This document shows, one piece after another, positions 48,601-60,031 of a stretch of DNA of 64,000 nt. The position numbers and the translations under genes are program-made. The notes under the pieces are model-generated. The model ran no database searches. It saw only the letters and a program-made list of their open reading frames with translations, and had not been told where the DNA came from. The stretch's first letter is position 1. Every line of letters starts with the position of its first letter. Source of the stretch: Crossaster papposus (lineage: Eukaryota; Echinodermata; Asteroidea; Velatida; Solasteridae); assembly GCA_037893245.1 (NCBI GenBank), contig JBAIAA010000509.1, positions 1,116,001-1,180,000 of the forward strand, in the 5' to 3' direction.

Positions 48601-50877
48601 CAGTATAATAGAACCTGTTTTAGGTATTTGATATTAATTTTCAGCTATATTTCCTAACTGCTGTGATCGTCTAGTGGTTAGGACATTGCGTTGTGGTCGC
48701 AATAACCCAGGTTCGAATCCTGGTCATAGCATTCCATTTTGATTTCTTATAATAAAATGTGCTTTTCAAATTTGATAGTACATGTAATTGTTTTTCAGCA
48801 TTTTTCTCAATTGCTGTGATCGTCTAGTGGTTAGGACATTGCGTTGTGGACGCAATAACCCAGGTTCGAATCCTGGTCATGGCATTCTATTTTGATTCAG
48901 TATAATATAAACTGTTTTAGGTATTTGATATTAATTTCCAGTTCCTTTTTCTAACTGCTGTGAGCGTCTAGTGGTTAGGACATTGCGTTGTGGTCGCAAT
49001 AACCCAGGTTCGAATCCTGGTCATAGCATTCCATTTCTTATAATAAAAAGTGCTTTTCAAATTTGATAGTACATGTAATTGATTTTCAGCTTTTTCTCTC
49101 AATTGCTGTGATCGTCCAGTGGTTAGGACATTGCGTTGTGGTCGCAATAACCCAGGTTCGAATCCTGGTCATGGCATTCTCTTTTGATTCAGTATAATAG
49201 AAACTGTTTTATGTATTTGATATTAATTTTCAGCTACTTTTCCTAACTGCTGTGATCGTCTAGTGGTTAGCACATTGCGTTGTGGTCGCAATAACCCAGG
49301 TTCGAATCCTGGTCATGGCATTCTCTTTTGATTCAGTATAATAGAACCTGTTTTAGGTATTTGATATTAATTTTCAGCTACATTTCCTAACTGCTGTGAT
49401 CGTCTAGTGGTTAGGACATTGCGTTGTGGTCGCAATAACCCAGGTTCGAATCCTGGTTATAGCATTCCATTTTGATTTCTTATAATAAAAAGTGCTTTTC
49501 AAATTTGATAGTACATGTAATTGTTTTTCAGCTTTTTCTCTAAACTGCTGTGATCGTCTAGTGGTTAGGACATTGCGTTGTGGTCGCAATAACCCAGGTT
49601 CGAATCCTGGTCATGGCATTCTCTTTTGATTCAGTATAATATAAACTGTTTTAGGTATTTGATATTAATTTCCAGTTCCTTTTTTCTAACTGCTGTGAGC
49701 GTCTAGTGGTTAGGACATTGCGTTGTGGTCGCAATAACCCAGGTTCGAATCCTGGTTATAGCATTCCATTTTGATTTCTTATAATAAAAAGTGCTTTTCA
49801 AATTTGATAGTACATGTAATTGATTTTCAGCTTTTTCTCTCAATTGCTGTGATCGTCTAGTGGTTAGGACATTGCGTTGTGGTCGCAATAACCCAGGTTC
49901 GAATCCTGGTCATGGCATTCTATTTTTATTCAGTATAATAGAAACTGTTTTAGGTATTTGATATTAATTTCCAGCTCCTTATTCTAACTGCTGTGGTCGT
50001 CTAGTGGTTAGGACATTGCGTTGTGGTCGCAATAACCCAGGTTCGAATCCTGGTCATGGCATTCTATTTTGATTCAGTATAATAGAAACTGTTTTAGGTA
50101 TTTGATATTAATTTCCAGTCCCTTTTTTCTAACTGCTGTGAGCGTCTAGTGGTTAGGACAATGCGTTGTGGTCGCAATAACCCAGGTTCGAATCTGTCAT
50201 GGCATTCTCTTTTGATTCAGTATAATAGAACCTGTTTTAGGTATTTGATATTAATTTTCAGCTACATTTCCGAACTGCTGTGATCGTCTAGTGGTTAGGA
50301 CATTGCGTTGTGGTCGCAATAACCCAGGTTCGAATCCTGGTCATGGCATTCTCTTTTGATTCAGAATAATAGAAACTGTTTTAGGTATTTGATATTAATT
50401 TTCAGCTACTTTTCCTAACTGCTGTGATTGTCTAGTGGTTAGCACATTGCGTTGTGGTCGCAATAACCCAGGTTCGAATCCTGGTTATAGCATTCCATTT
50501 TGATTTCTTATAATAAAAAGTGCTTTTCAAGTTTGATAGTACATGTAATTGATTTTCAGCTTTTTCTCTCAATTGCTGTGATCGTCTAGTGGTTAGGACA
50601 TTGCGTTGTGGTCGCAATAACCCAGGTTCGAATCCTGGTCATGGCATTCTATTTTGATTCAGTATAATATAAACTGTTTTAGGTATTTGACATTAATTTC
50701 CAGTTCCTTTTTCTAACTGCTGTGAGCGTCTAGTGGTTAGGACATTGCGTTGTGGTCGCAATAACCCAGGTTCGAATCCTGGTCATAGCATTCAATTTTG
50801 ATTTCTTATAATAAAATGTGCTTTTCAAATTTGATAGTACATGTAATTGTTTTTCAGCTTTTTCTCTCAACTGCTGT
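45592..50877 (+). repeat. 5286-bp tandem duplication, unit 2
   Basis: Directly adjacent second unit. It ends inside gene 50873, where T38 of the expected sequence gives way to A38 and the following spacer is family A instead of the unit's own start. Confidence 0.88.
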
Positions 50878-50944
50878 GATCGTCTAGTGGTTAGGACATT
50901 GCGTTGTGGACGCAATAACCCAGGTTCGAATCCTGGTCATGGCA
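45731..50944 (+). tRNA. tRNA-His array block 12: 36 copies, duplicate of block 11
   Basis: Copies begin at 45731, 45875g, 46019, 46163, 46307g, 46461, 46605, 46749, 46893, 47037, 47181, 47335, 47489, 47643, 47787, 47940, 48084, 48228, 48372, 48516, 48660, 48813, 48957g, 49105, 49249, 49393, 49547, 49692g, 49846, 49990, 50135g, 50277, 50421, 50575, 50719g, 50873. Every start is the block 11 start plus 5286. Private mutations checked by eye are all shared. Copy 50873 has A38, where its block 11 partner 45587 has T38, because the duplication ends inside this gene. Confidence 0.93.
50135..50204 (+). pseudogene. tRNA-His with 2-nt T-stem deletion (duplicate)
   Basis: Copy of 44849-44918 at the 5286-bp offset, with the same G8 and A27. 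Confidence 0.78.
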
Positions 50945-51160
50945 TTCTATTTTGATTCAGTATAATATAAACTGTTTTAGGTATTTGATATTAATTTTCA
51001 GCTACTTTTCCTGTCTGCCTTGATCATCTAGTGGTTAGGACATTGCGTTGTGGTCGCAAAAACCCAGGTTCGAATCCTGGTCATGGCATTCTCTTTTGAT
51101 TCAGTATAATAGAACCTGTTTTAGGTATTTGATATTAATTTTCAGCTACATTTCCGAACT

Positions 51161-51232
51161 GCTGTGATCGTCTAGTGGTTAGGACATTGCGTTTTGGTCG
51201 CAATAACCCAGGTTCGAATCCTGGTCATGGCA
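51161..51232 (+). tRNA. tRNA-His backbone with Gln anticodon TTG
   Basis: Anticodon 51194-51196 reads TTG (G34 to T), which would read Gln CAA and by wobble CAG. The stems and B box are otherwise consensus, making it the best preserved of the anticodon variants. Confidence 0.82.
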
Positions 51233-53211
51233 TTCTATTTTGATTCAGTATAATATAAACTGTTTTAGGTATTTGATATTAATTTCCAGTTCCTTTTTCT
51301 AACTGCTGTGATCGTCTAGTGGTTAGGACATTGCGTTGTGGTCGCAATAACCCAGGTTCGAATCCTGGTCATGGCATTCTCTTTTGATTCAGTATAATAG
51401 AAACTGTTTTAGGTATTTGATATTAATTTTCAGCTACTTTTCCTAACTGCTGTGATCGTCTAGTGGTTAGCACATTGCGTTGTGGTCGCAATAACACAGG
51501 TTCGAGTCCTGGTCATGGCATTCTTTTTTGATTCAGTATAATAGAAACTCATTTAGGTATTTGATATTAATTATCAGCTACATTTCCTAACTGCTGTGAT
51601 CGTCTAGTGGTTAGGACATTGCGTTGTGGTCGCAATAACCCAGGTTCGAATCCTGGTCATGGCATACTCTTTTGATTCAGTATAATAGAACCTGTTTTAG
51701 GTATTTGATATTAATTTTCAGCTATATTTCCTAACTGCTGTGATCGTCTAGTGGTTAGGACATTGCGTTGTGGTCGCAATAACCCAGGTTCGAATCCTGG
51801 TCATAGCATTCCATTTTGATTTCTTATAATAAAATGTGCTTTTCAAATTTGATAGTACATGTAATTGTTTTTCAGCATTTTTCTCAATTGCTGTGATCGT
51901 CTAGTGGTTAGGACATTGCGTTGTGGACGCAATAACCCAGGTTCGAATCCTGGTCATGGCATTCTATTTTGATTCAGTATAATATAAACTGTTTTAGGTA
52001 TTTGATATTAATTTCCAGTTCCTTTTTCTAACTGCTGTGAGCGTCTAGTGGTTAGGACATTGCGTTGTGGTCGCAATAACCCAGGTTCGAATCCTGGTCA
52101 TAGCATTCCATTTCTTATAATAAAAAGTGCTTTTCAAATTTGATAGTACATGTAATTGATTTTCAGCTTTTTCTCTCAATTGCTGTGATCGTCCAGTGGT
52201 TAGGACATTGCGTTGTGGTCGCAATAACCCAGGTTCGAATCCTGGTCATGGCATTCTCTTTTGATTCAGTATAATAGAAACTGTTTTATGTATTTGATAT
52301 TAATTTTCAGCTACTTTTCCTAACTGCTGTGATCGTCTAGTGGTTAGCACATTGCGTTGTGGTCGCAATAACCCAGGTTCGAATCCTGGTCATGGCATTC
52401 TCTTTTGATTCAGTATAATAGAACCTGTTTTAGGTATTTGATATTAATTTTCAGCTACATTTCCTAACTGCTGTGATCGTCTAGTGGTTAGGACATTGCG
52501 TTGTGGTCGCAATAACCCAGGTTCGAATCCTGGTTATAGCATTCCATTTTGATTTCTTATAATAAAAAGTGCTTTTCAAATTTGATAGTACATGTAATTG
52601 TTTTTCAGCTTTTTCTCTAAACTGCTGTGATCGTCTAGTGGTTAGGACATTGCGTTGTGGTCGCAATAACCCAGGTTCGAATCCTGGTCATGGCATTCTC
52701 TTTTGATTCAGTATAATATAAACTGTTTTAGGTATTTGATATTAATTTCCAGTTCCTTTTTTCTAACTGCTGTGAGCGTCTAGTGGTTAGGACATTGCGT
52801 TGTGGTCGCAATAACCCAGGTTCGAATCCTGGTTATAGCATTCCATTTTGATTTCTTATAATAAAAAGTGCTTTTCAAATTTGATAGTACATGTAATTGA
52901 TTTTCAGCTTTTTCTCTCAATTGCTGTGATCGTCTAGTGGTTAGGACATTGCGTTGTGGTCGCAATAACCCAGGTTCGAATCCTGGTCATGGCATTCTAT
53001 TTTTATTCAGTATAATAGAAACTGTTTTAGGTATTTGATATTAATTTCCAGCTCCTTATTCTAACTGCTGTGGTCGTCTAGTGGTTAGGACATTGCGTTG
53101 TGGTCGCAATAACCCAGGTTCGAATCCTGGTCATGGCATTCTATTTTGATTCAGTATAATAGAAACTGTTTTAGGTATTTGATATTAATTTCCAGTCCCT
53201 TTTTTCTAACT

Positions 53212-53281
53212 GCTGTGAGCGTCTAGTGGTTAGGACAATGCGTTGTGGTCGCAATAACCCAGGTTCGAATCTGTCATGGCA
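53212..53281 (+). pseudogene. tRNA-His with 2-nt T-stem deletion (duplicate)
   Basis: Copy of 50135-50204 at the 3077-bp offset, with the same G8 and A27. Confidence 0.78.
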
Positions 53282-54237
53282 TTCTCTTTTGATTCAGTAT
53301 AATAGAACCTGTTTTAGGTATTTGATATTAATTTTCAGCTACATTTCCGAACTGCTGTGATCGTCTAGTGGTTAGGACATTGCGTTGTGGTCGCAATAAC
53401 CCAGGTTCGAATCCTGGTCATGGCATTCTCTTTTGATTCAGAATAATAGAAACTGTTTTAGGTATTTGATATTAATTTTCAGCTACTTTTCCTAACTGCT
53501 GTGATTGTCTAGTGGTTAGCACATTGCGTTGTGGTCGCAATAACCCAGGTTCGAATCCTGGTTATAGCATTCCATTTTGATTTCTTATAATAAAAAGTGC
53601 TTTTCAAGTTTGATAGTACATGTAATTGATTTTCAGCTTTTTCTCTCAATTGCTGTGATCGTCTAGTGGTTAGGACATTGCGTTGTGGTCGCAATAACCC
53701 AGGTTCGAATCCTGGTCATGGCATTCTATTTTGATTCAGTATAATATAAACTGTTTTAGGTATTTGACATTAATTTCCAGTTCCTTTTTCTAACTGCTGT
53801 GAGCGTCTAGTGGTTAGGACATTGCGTTGTGGTCGCAATAACCCAGGTTCGAATCCTGGTCATAGCATTCAATTTTGATTTCTTATAATAAAATGTGCTT
53901 TTCAAATTTGATAGTACATGTAATTGTTTTTCAGCTTTTTCTCTCAACTGCTGTGATCGTCTAGTGGTTAGGACATTGCGTTGTGGACGCAATAACCCAG
54001 GTTCGAATCCTGGTCATGGCATTCTATTTTGATTCAGTATAATATAAACTGTTTTAGGTATTTGATATTAATTTTCAGCTACTTTTCCTGTCTGCCTTGA
54101 TCATCTAGTGGTTAGGACATTGCGTTGTGGTCGCAAAAACCCAGGTTCGAATCCTGGTCATGGCATTCTCTTTTGATTCAGTATAATAGAACCTGTTTTA
54201 GGTATTTGATATTAATTTTCAGCTACATTTCCGAACT

Positions 54238-54309
54238 GCTGTGATCGTCTAGTGGTTAGGACATTGCGTTTTGGTCGCAATAACCCAGGTTCGAATCCTG
54301 GTCATGGCA
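54238..54309 (+). tRNA. tRNA-His backbone with Gln anticodon TTG (second copy)
   Basis: Anticodon 54271-54273 is TTG. The gene lies exactly 3077 bp after the 51161 copy and was made by the same segmental duplication. Confidence 0.82.
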
Positions 54310-56417
54310 TTCTATTTTGATTCAGTATAATATAAACTGTTTTAGGTATTTGATATTAATTTCCAGTTCCTTTTTCTAACTGCTGTGAGCGTCTAGTGGT
54401 TAGGACATTGCGTTGTGGTCGCAATAACCCAGGTTCGAATCCTGGTCATGGCATTCTCTTTTGATTGAGTATAATAGAAACTGTTTTAGTTATTTGATAT
54501 TAATTTCCAGCTCCTTATTCTAACTGCTGTGATAGTCTAGTGTTTAGGACATTGCGTTGTGGTCGCAATAACCCAGGTTCGAATCCTGGTCATGGCATTC
54601 TATTTTGATTCAGTATAATATAAACTGTTTTAGGTATTTGATATTAATTTCCAGTTCCTTTTTCTAACTGCTGTGAGCGTCTAGTGGTTAGGACAATGCG
54701 TTGTGGTCGCAATAACCCACGTTCGAATCCTGGTCATAGCATTCCATTTTGATTTCTTATAATAAAAAGTGCTTTTCAAATTTGATAGTACATGTAATTG
54801 TTTTTCAGCTTTTTCTCTCAACAGCTGTAATCGTCTAGTGGTTAGGACATTGCGTTGTGGTCGCAATAACCCAGTTTCGAATCCTGGTCATGGCATTCTC
54901 TTTTGATTGAGTATAATAGAACCTGTTTTAGGTATTTGATATTAATTTTCAGCTACATTTCCGAACTGCTGTGATCGTCTAGTGGTTAGGACATTGCGTT
55001 GTGGTCGCAATAACCCAGGTTCGAATACTGGTAATGGCATTCTATTTTGATTCAGTATAATATAAACTGTTTTAGGTATTTGATATTAATTTCCAGTTCC
55101 TTTTTCTAACTGCTGTGAGCGTCTAGTGGTTAGGACATTGCGTTGTGGTCGCAATAACCCAGGTTCGAATCCTGGTCATGGCATTCTCTTTTGATTCAGT
55201 ATAATAGAACCTGTTTTAGGTATTTGATATTAATTTTCAGCTACTTTTCCTGTCTGCTTTGATCATCTAGTGGTTAGGACATTGCGTTGTGGTCGCAATA
55301 ACCCAGGTTCGAATCCTGGTCATGGCAATCTCTTTTGATTGAGTATAATAGAAACTGTTTTAGGTATTTGATATTAATTTCCAGTTCCTTTTTCTAACTG
55401 CTGTGAGCGTCTAGTGGTTAGGACATTGCGTTGTGGTCGCAATAACCCAGGTTCGAATCCTGGTCATGGCATTCTATTTTGATTCAGTATAATATAAACT
55501 GTTTTAGGTATTTGATATTAATTTTCAGCTACTTTTCCTGTCTGCCTTGATCATCTAGTGGTTAGGACATTTCGTTGTGGTCGCAAAAACCCAGGTTCGA
55601 ATCCTGGTCATGGCATTCTCTTTTAATTCAGTATAATAGAACCTGTTTTAGGTATTTGATATTAATTTTCAGCTACATTTCCGAACTGCTGTGATCGTCT
55701 AGTGGTTAGGACATTGCGTTGTGGTCGCAATAACCGAGGTTCGAATCCTGGTCATGGCATTCTATTTTGATTCAGTATAATATAAACTGTTTTAGGTATT
55801 TGATATTAATTTCCAGTTCCTTTTTCTAACTGCTGTGAGCGTCTAGTGGTTAGGACATTGCGTTGTGGTCGCAATAACCCAGGTTCGAATCCTGGTCATG
55901 GCAATCTCTTTTGATTGAGTATAATAGAAACTGTTTTAGGTATTTGATATTAATTTCCAGTTCCTTTTTCTAACTGCTGTGAGCGTCTAGTGGTTAGGAC
56001 ATTGCGTTGTGGTCGCAATAACCCAGGTTCGAATCCTGGTCATGGCATTCTATTTTGATTCAGTATAATATAAACTGTTTTAGGTATTTGATATTAATTT
56101 CCAGTTCCTTTTTCTAACTGCTGTAAGCGTCTAGTGGTTAGGACATTGCGTTGTGGTCGCAATAACCCAGGTTCGAATCCTGGTCATAGCATTCCATTTT
56201 GATTTCTTATAATAAAAAGTGCTTTTCAAATTTGATAGTACATGTAATTGTTTTTCAGCTTTTTCTCTCAACAGCTGTGATCGTCTAGTGGTTAGGACAT
56301 TGCGTTGTGGTCGCAATAACCCAGGTTCGAATCCTGGTCATGGCATTCTCTTTTGATTGAGTATAATAGAAACTGTTTTAGGTATTTAATATTAATTTCC
56401 AGCTCCTTATTCTAACT

Positions 56418-56487
56418 GCTGTGATCGTCTAGTGTTTAGGACATTGCGTTGTGGTCGCAATAACCCAGGTTCGAATCTGTCATGGCA
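56418..56487 (+). pseudogene. tRNA-His with 2-nt T-stem deletion, different 5' half
   Basis: It has the same AATCTGTC 3' end as 44849, but the 5' half has T8, normal T27 and T17 (AGTGTTTAGG). The deletion has thus moved to a different gene background, as expected of gene conversion or crossover within the tRNA. Confidence 0.75.
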
Positions 56488-57299
56488 TTCTCTTTTGATT
56501 CAGTATAATAGAACCTGTTTTAGGTATTTGATATTAATTTTCAGCTACATTTCCGAACTGCTGTGAGCGTCTAGTGGTTAGGACATTGCGTTGTGGTCGC
56601 AATAACCCAGGTTCGAATCCTGGTCATGGCATTCTATTTTGATTCAGTATAATATAAACTGTTTTAGGTATTTGATATTAATTTCCAGTTCCTTTTTCTA
56701 ACTGCTGTGAGCGTCTAGTGGTTAGGACATTGCGTTGTGGTCGCAATAACCGAGGTTCGAATCCTGGTCATAGCATTCAATTTTGATTTCTTATAATAAA
56801 ATGTGCTTTTCAAATTTGATAGTACATGTAATTGTTTTTCAGCTTTTTCTCTCAACTGCTGTGATCGTCTAGTGGTTAGGACATTGCGTTGTGGACGCAA
56901 TAACCCAGGTTCGAATCCTGGTCATGGCATTCTATTTTGATTCAGTATAATATAAACTGTTTTAGGTATTTGATATTAATTTCCAGTTCCTTTTTCTAAC
57001 TGGTGTGAGCGTCTAGTGGTTAGGACATTGCGATGTGGTCGCAATAACCCAGGTTCGAATCCTGGTCATAGCATTCCATTTTGATTTCTTATAATAAAAA
57101 GTGCTTTTCAAATTTGATAGTACATGTAATTGATTTTCAGCTTTTTCTCTCAATTGCTGTGATCGTCTAGTGGTTAGGACATTGCGTTGTGGTCGCAATA
57201 ACCCAGGTTCGAATCCTGGTCATGGCATTCTCTTTTGATTCAGAATAATAGAAACTGTTTTAGGTATTTGATATTAATTTTCAGCTACTTTTCCTAACT

Positions 57300-58193
57300 G
57301 CTGTGATCGTCTAGTGGTTAGCACATTGCGTTGTGGTCGCAATAACCCAGGTTCGAATCCTGGTTATAGCATTCCATTTTGATTTCTTATAATAAAAAGT
57401 GCTTTTCAAATTTGATAGTACATGTAATTGATTTTCAGCTTTTTCTCTCAATTGCTGTGATCGTCTAGTGGTTAGGACATTGCGTTGTGGTCGCAATAAC
57501 CCAGGTTCGAATCCTGGTCATGGCATTCTCTTTTGATTCAGAATAATAGAAACTGTTTTAGGTATTTGATATTAATTTTCAGCTACTTTTCCTAACTGCT
57601 GTGATCGTCTAGTGGTTAGCACATTGCGTTGTGGTCGCAATAACCCAGGTTCGAATCCTGGTTATAGCATTCCATTTTGATTTCTTATAATAAAAAGTGC
57701 TTTTCAAATTTGATAGTACATGTAATTGATTTTCAGCTTTTTCTCTCAATTGCTGTGATCGTCTAGTGGTTAGGACATTGCGTTGTGGTCGCAATAACCC
57801 AGGTTCGAATCCTGGTCATGGCATTCTCTTTTGATTCAGAATAATAGAAACTGTTTTAGGTATTTGATATTAATTTTCAGCTACTTTTCCTAACTGCTGT
57901 GATCGTCTAGTGGTTAGCACATTGCGTTGTGGTCGCAATAACCCAGGTTCGAATCCTGGTTATAGCATTCCATTTTGATTTCTTATAATAAAAAGTGCTT
58001 TTCAAATTTGATAGTACATGTAATTGATTTTCAGCTTTTTCTCTCAATTGCTGTGATCGTCTAGTGGTTAGGACATTGCGTTGTGGTCGCAATAACCCAG
58101 GTTCGAATCCTGGTCATGGCATTCTATTTTGATTCAGTATAATATAAACTGTTTTAGGTACTTGACATTAATTTCCAGTTCCTTTTTCTAACT
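57300..58193 (+). repeat. 298-bp A+B dimer repeated three times
   Basis: Genes at 57300, 57598 and 57896 (GCAC D stem, TTATAGC end, spacer B) alternate with 57454, 57752 and 58050 (consensus, spacer A). The three 298-bp dimers look identical. Confidence 0.85.
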
Positions 58194-58347
58194 GCTGTGA
58201 GCGTCTAGTGGTTAGGACATTGCGTTGTGGTCGCAATAACCCAGGTTCGAATCCTGGTCATAGCATTCCATTTTGATTTCTTATAATAAAAAGTGCTTTT
58301 CAAATTTGATAGTACATGTAATTGTTTTTCAGCTTTTTCTCTCAACA

Positions 58348-58417
58348 GCTGTGATCGTCTAGTGGTTAGGACATTGCGTTGTGGTCGCAATAACCCAGGT
58401 TCGAATCTGTCATGGCA
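58348..58417 (+). pseudogene. tRNA-His with 2-nt T-stem deletion, third background
   Basis: The AATCTGTC 3' end again, now with a consensus 5' half that follows a family B spacer ending CAACA. This supports exchange inside the gene. Confidence 0.75.
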
Positions 58418-59959
58418 TTCTCTTTTGATTCAGTATAATAGAACCTGTTTTAGGTATTTGATATTAATTTTCAGCAACATTTCCGAACTGCTGTGATCGT
58501 CTAGTGGTTAGGACATTGCGTTGTGGTCGCAATAACCCAGGTTCGAATCCTGGTCATGGCATTCTCTTTTGATTCAGAATAATAGAAACTGTTTTAGGTA
58601 TTTGATATTAATTTTCAGCTACTTTTCCTAACTGCTGTGATCGTCTAGTGGTTAGCACATTGCGTTGTGGTCGCAATAACCCAGGTTCGAATCCTGGTTA
58701 TAGCATTCCATTTTGATTTCTTATTATAAAAAGTGCTTTTCAAATTTGATAGTACATGTAATTGATTTTCAGCTTTTTCTCTCAATTGCTGTGATCGTCT
58801 AGTGGTTAGGACATTGCGTTGTGGTCGCAATAACCCAGGTTCGAATCCTGGTCATGGCATTCTATTTTGATTCAGTATAATACAAACTGTTTTAGGTATT
58901 TGATATTAATTTCCAGTTCCTTTTTCTAACTGCTGTGAGCGTCTAGTGGTTAGGACATTGCGTTGTGGTCGCAATAACCCAGGTTCGAATCCTGGTCATA
59001 GCATTCAATTTTGATTTCTTATAATAAAATGTGCTTTTCAAATTTGATATTACATGTAATTGTTTTTCAGCTTTTTCTCTCAACTGCTGTGATCGTCTAG
59101 TGGTTAGGACATTGCGTTGTGGTCGCAATAACCCAGGTTCGAATCCTGGTCATGGCATTCTATTTTGATTCAGTATAATATAAACTGTTTTAGGTATTTG
59201 ACATTAATTTCCAGTTCCTTTTTCTAACTGCTGTGAGCGTCAAGTGGTTAGGACATTGCGTTGTGGTCGCAATAACCCAGGTTCGAATCCTGGTCATAGC
59301 ATTCAATTTTGATTTCTTATAATAAAATGTGCTTTTCAAATTTGATAGTACATGTAATTGTTTTTCAGCTTTTTCTCTCAACTGCTGTGATCGTCTAGTG
59401 GTTAGGACATTGCGTTGTGGACGCAATAACCCAGGTTCGAATCCTGGTCATGGCATTCTATTTTGATTCAGTATAATATAAACTGTTTTAGGTATTTGAT
59501 ATTAATTTTCAGCTACTTTTCCTGTCTGCCTTGATCATCTAGTGGTTAGGACATTGCGTTGTGGTCGCAAAAACCCAGGTTCGAATCCTGGTCATGGCAT
59601 TCTCTTTTGATTCAGTATAATAGAACCTGTTTTAGGTATTTGATATTAATTTTCAGCTACATTTCCGAGCTGCTGTGATCGTCTAGTGGTTAGGACATTG
59701 CGTTGTGGTCGCAATAACCCAGGTTCGAATCCTGGTCATGGCATTCTATTTTGATTCAGTATAATATAAACTGTTTTAGGTATTTGATATTAATTTCCAG
59801 TTACTTTTTCTAACTGCTGTGAGCGTCTAGTGGTTAGGACATTGCGTTGTGGTCGCAATAACCCAGGTTCGAATCCTGGTCATGGCATTCTCTTTTGATT
59901 CAGAATAATAGAAACTGTTTTAGGTATTTGATATTCATTTTCAGCTACTTTTCCTAACT

Positions 59960-60031
59960 GCTGTGATCGTCTAGTGGTTAGCACATTGCGTTGTAGTCGC
60001 AATAACCCAGGTTCGAATCCTGGTCATAGCA
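59960..60031 (+). tRNA. tRNA-His backbone with Tyr anticodon GTA
   Basis: Anticodon 59993-59995 reads GTA (G36 to A), matching Tyr codons UAC/UAU. The gene also has C23, giving a C12-C23 mismatch in the D stem, and a 3' end of the TCATAGC type followed by spacer B. Eukaryotic tRNA-Tyr genes normally carry an intron and a C1-G72 pair, which this lacks, so it is a mutated His gene. Confidence 0.82.

Larger units (their letters stand above)
48218..51294 (+). repeat. 3077-bp tandem duplication, unit 1
   Basis: Overlaps the end of the 5286-bp unit 2 and the novel stretch 50.9-51.3 kb (a k copy and the TTG-anticodon copy). It recurs at 51295-54371. Because it includes the 50877 edge, it arose after the 5286-bp duplication. 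Confidence 0.85.
51295..54371 (+). repeat. 3077-bp tandem duplication, unit 2
   Basis: Adjacent second unit with matching private features (ACACAGG T-stem variant, TATATTTCC spacer, A38 copies, TTG anticodon). The edge falls around gene 51305/54382, which differ at position 8. Confidence 0.85.
51017..54453 (+). tRNA. tRNA-His array block 13: 24 copies
   Basis: Copies begin at 51017k, 51161, 51305, 51449, 51593, 51737, 51890, 52034g, 52182, 52326, 52470, 52624, 52769g, 52923, 53067, 53212g, 53354, 53498, 53652, 53796g, 53950, 54094k, 54238, 54382g. From 51449 on, each start equals a block 12 or early block 13 start plus 3077. Copies 51161 and 54238 have anticodon TTG. Copies 51890 and 53950 have A38. 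Copy 53212 lacks two T-stem bases. Copy 54382 has G8 although its partner 51305 has T8, placing the duplication edge between them. Confidence 0.93.
54526..59003 (+). tRNA. tRNA-His array block 14: 31 copies
   Basis: Copies begin at 54526, 54670g, 54824, 54968, 55112g, 55256k, 55400g, 55544k, 55688, 55832g, 55976g, 56120g, 56274, 56418, 56560g, 56704g, 56858, 57002g, 57156, 57300, 57454, 57598, 57752, 57896, 58050, 58194g, 58348, 58490, 58634, 58788, 58932g. Copies 56418 and 58348 lack two T-stem bases. Copy 57002 starts GGTGTG, losing the 2-70 pair, and has A32 before the anticodon. Copies 57300-58050 form three successive 298-bp A+B dimers. Confidence 0.93.

Noticed and set aside
58293-58496. 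A 67-codon + strand open frame
   Set aside because: Again tRNA plus spacer; the frame is extended by the 2-nt deletion in the copy at 58348.
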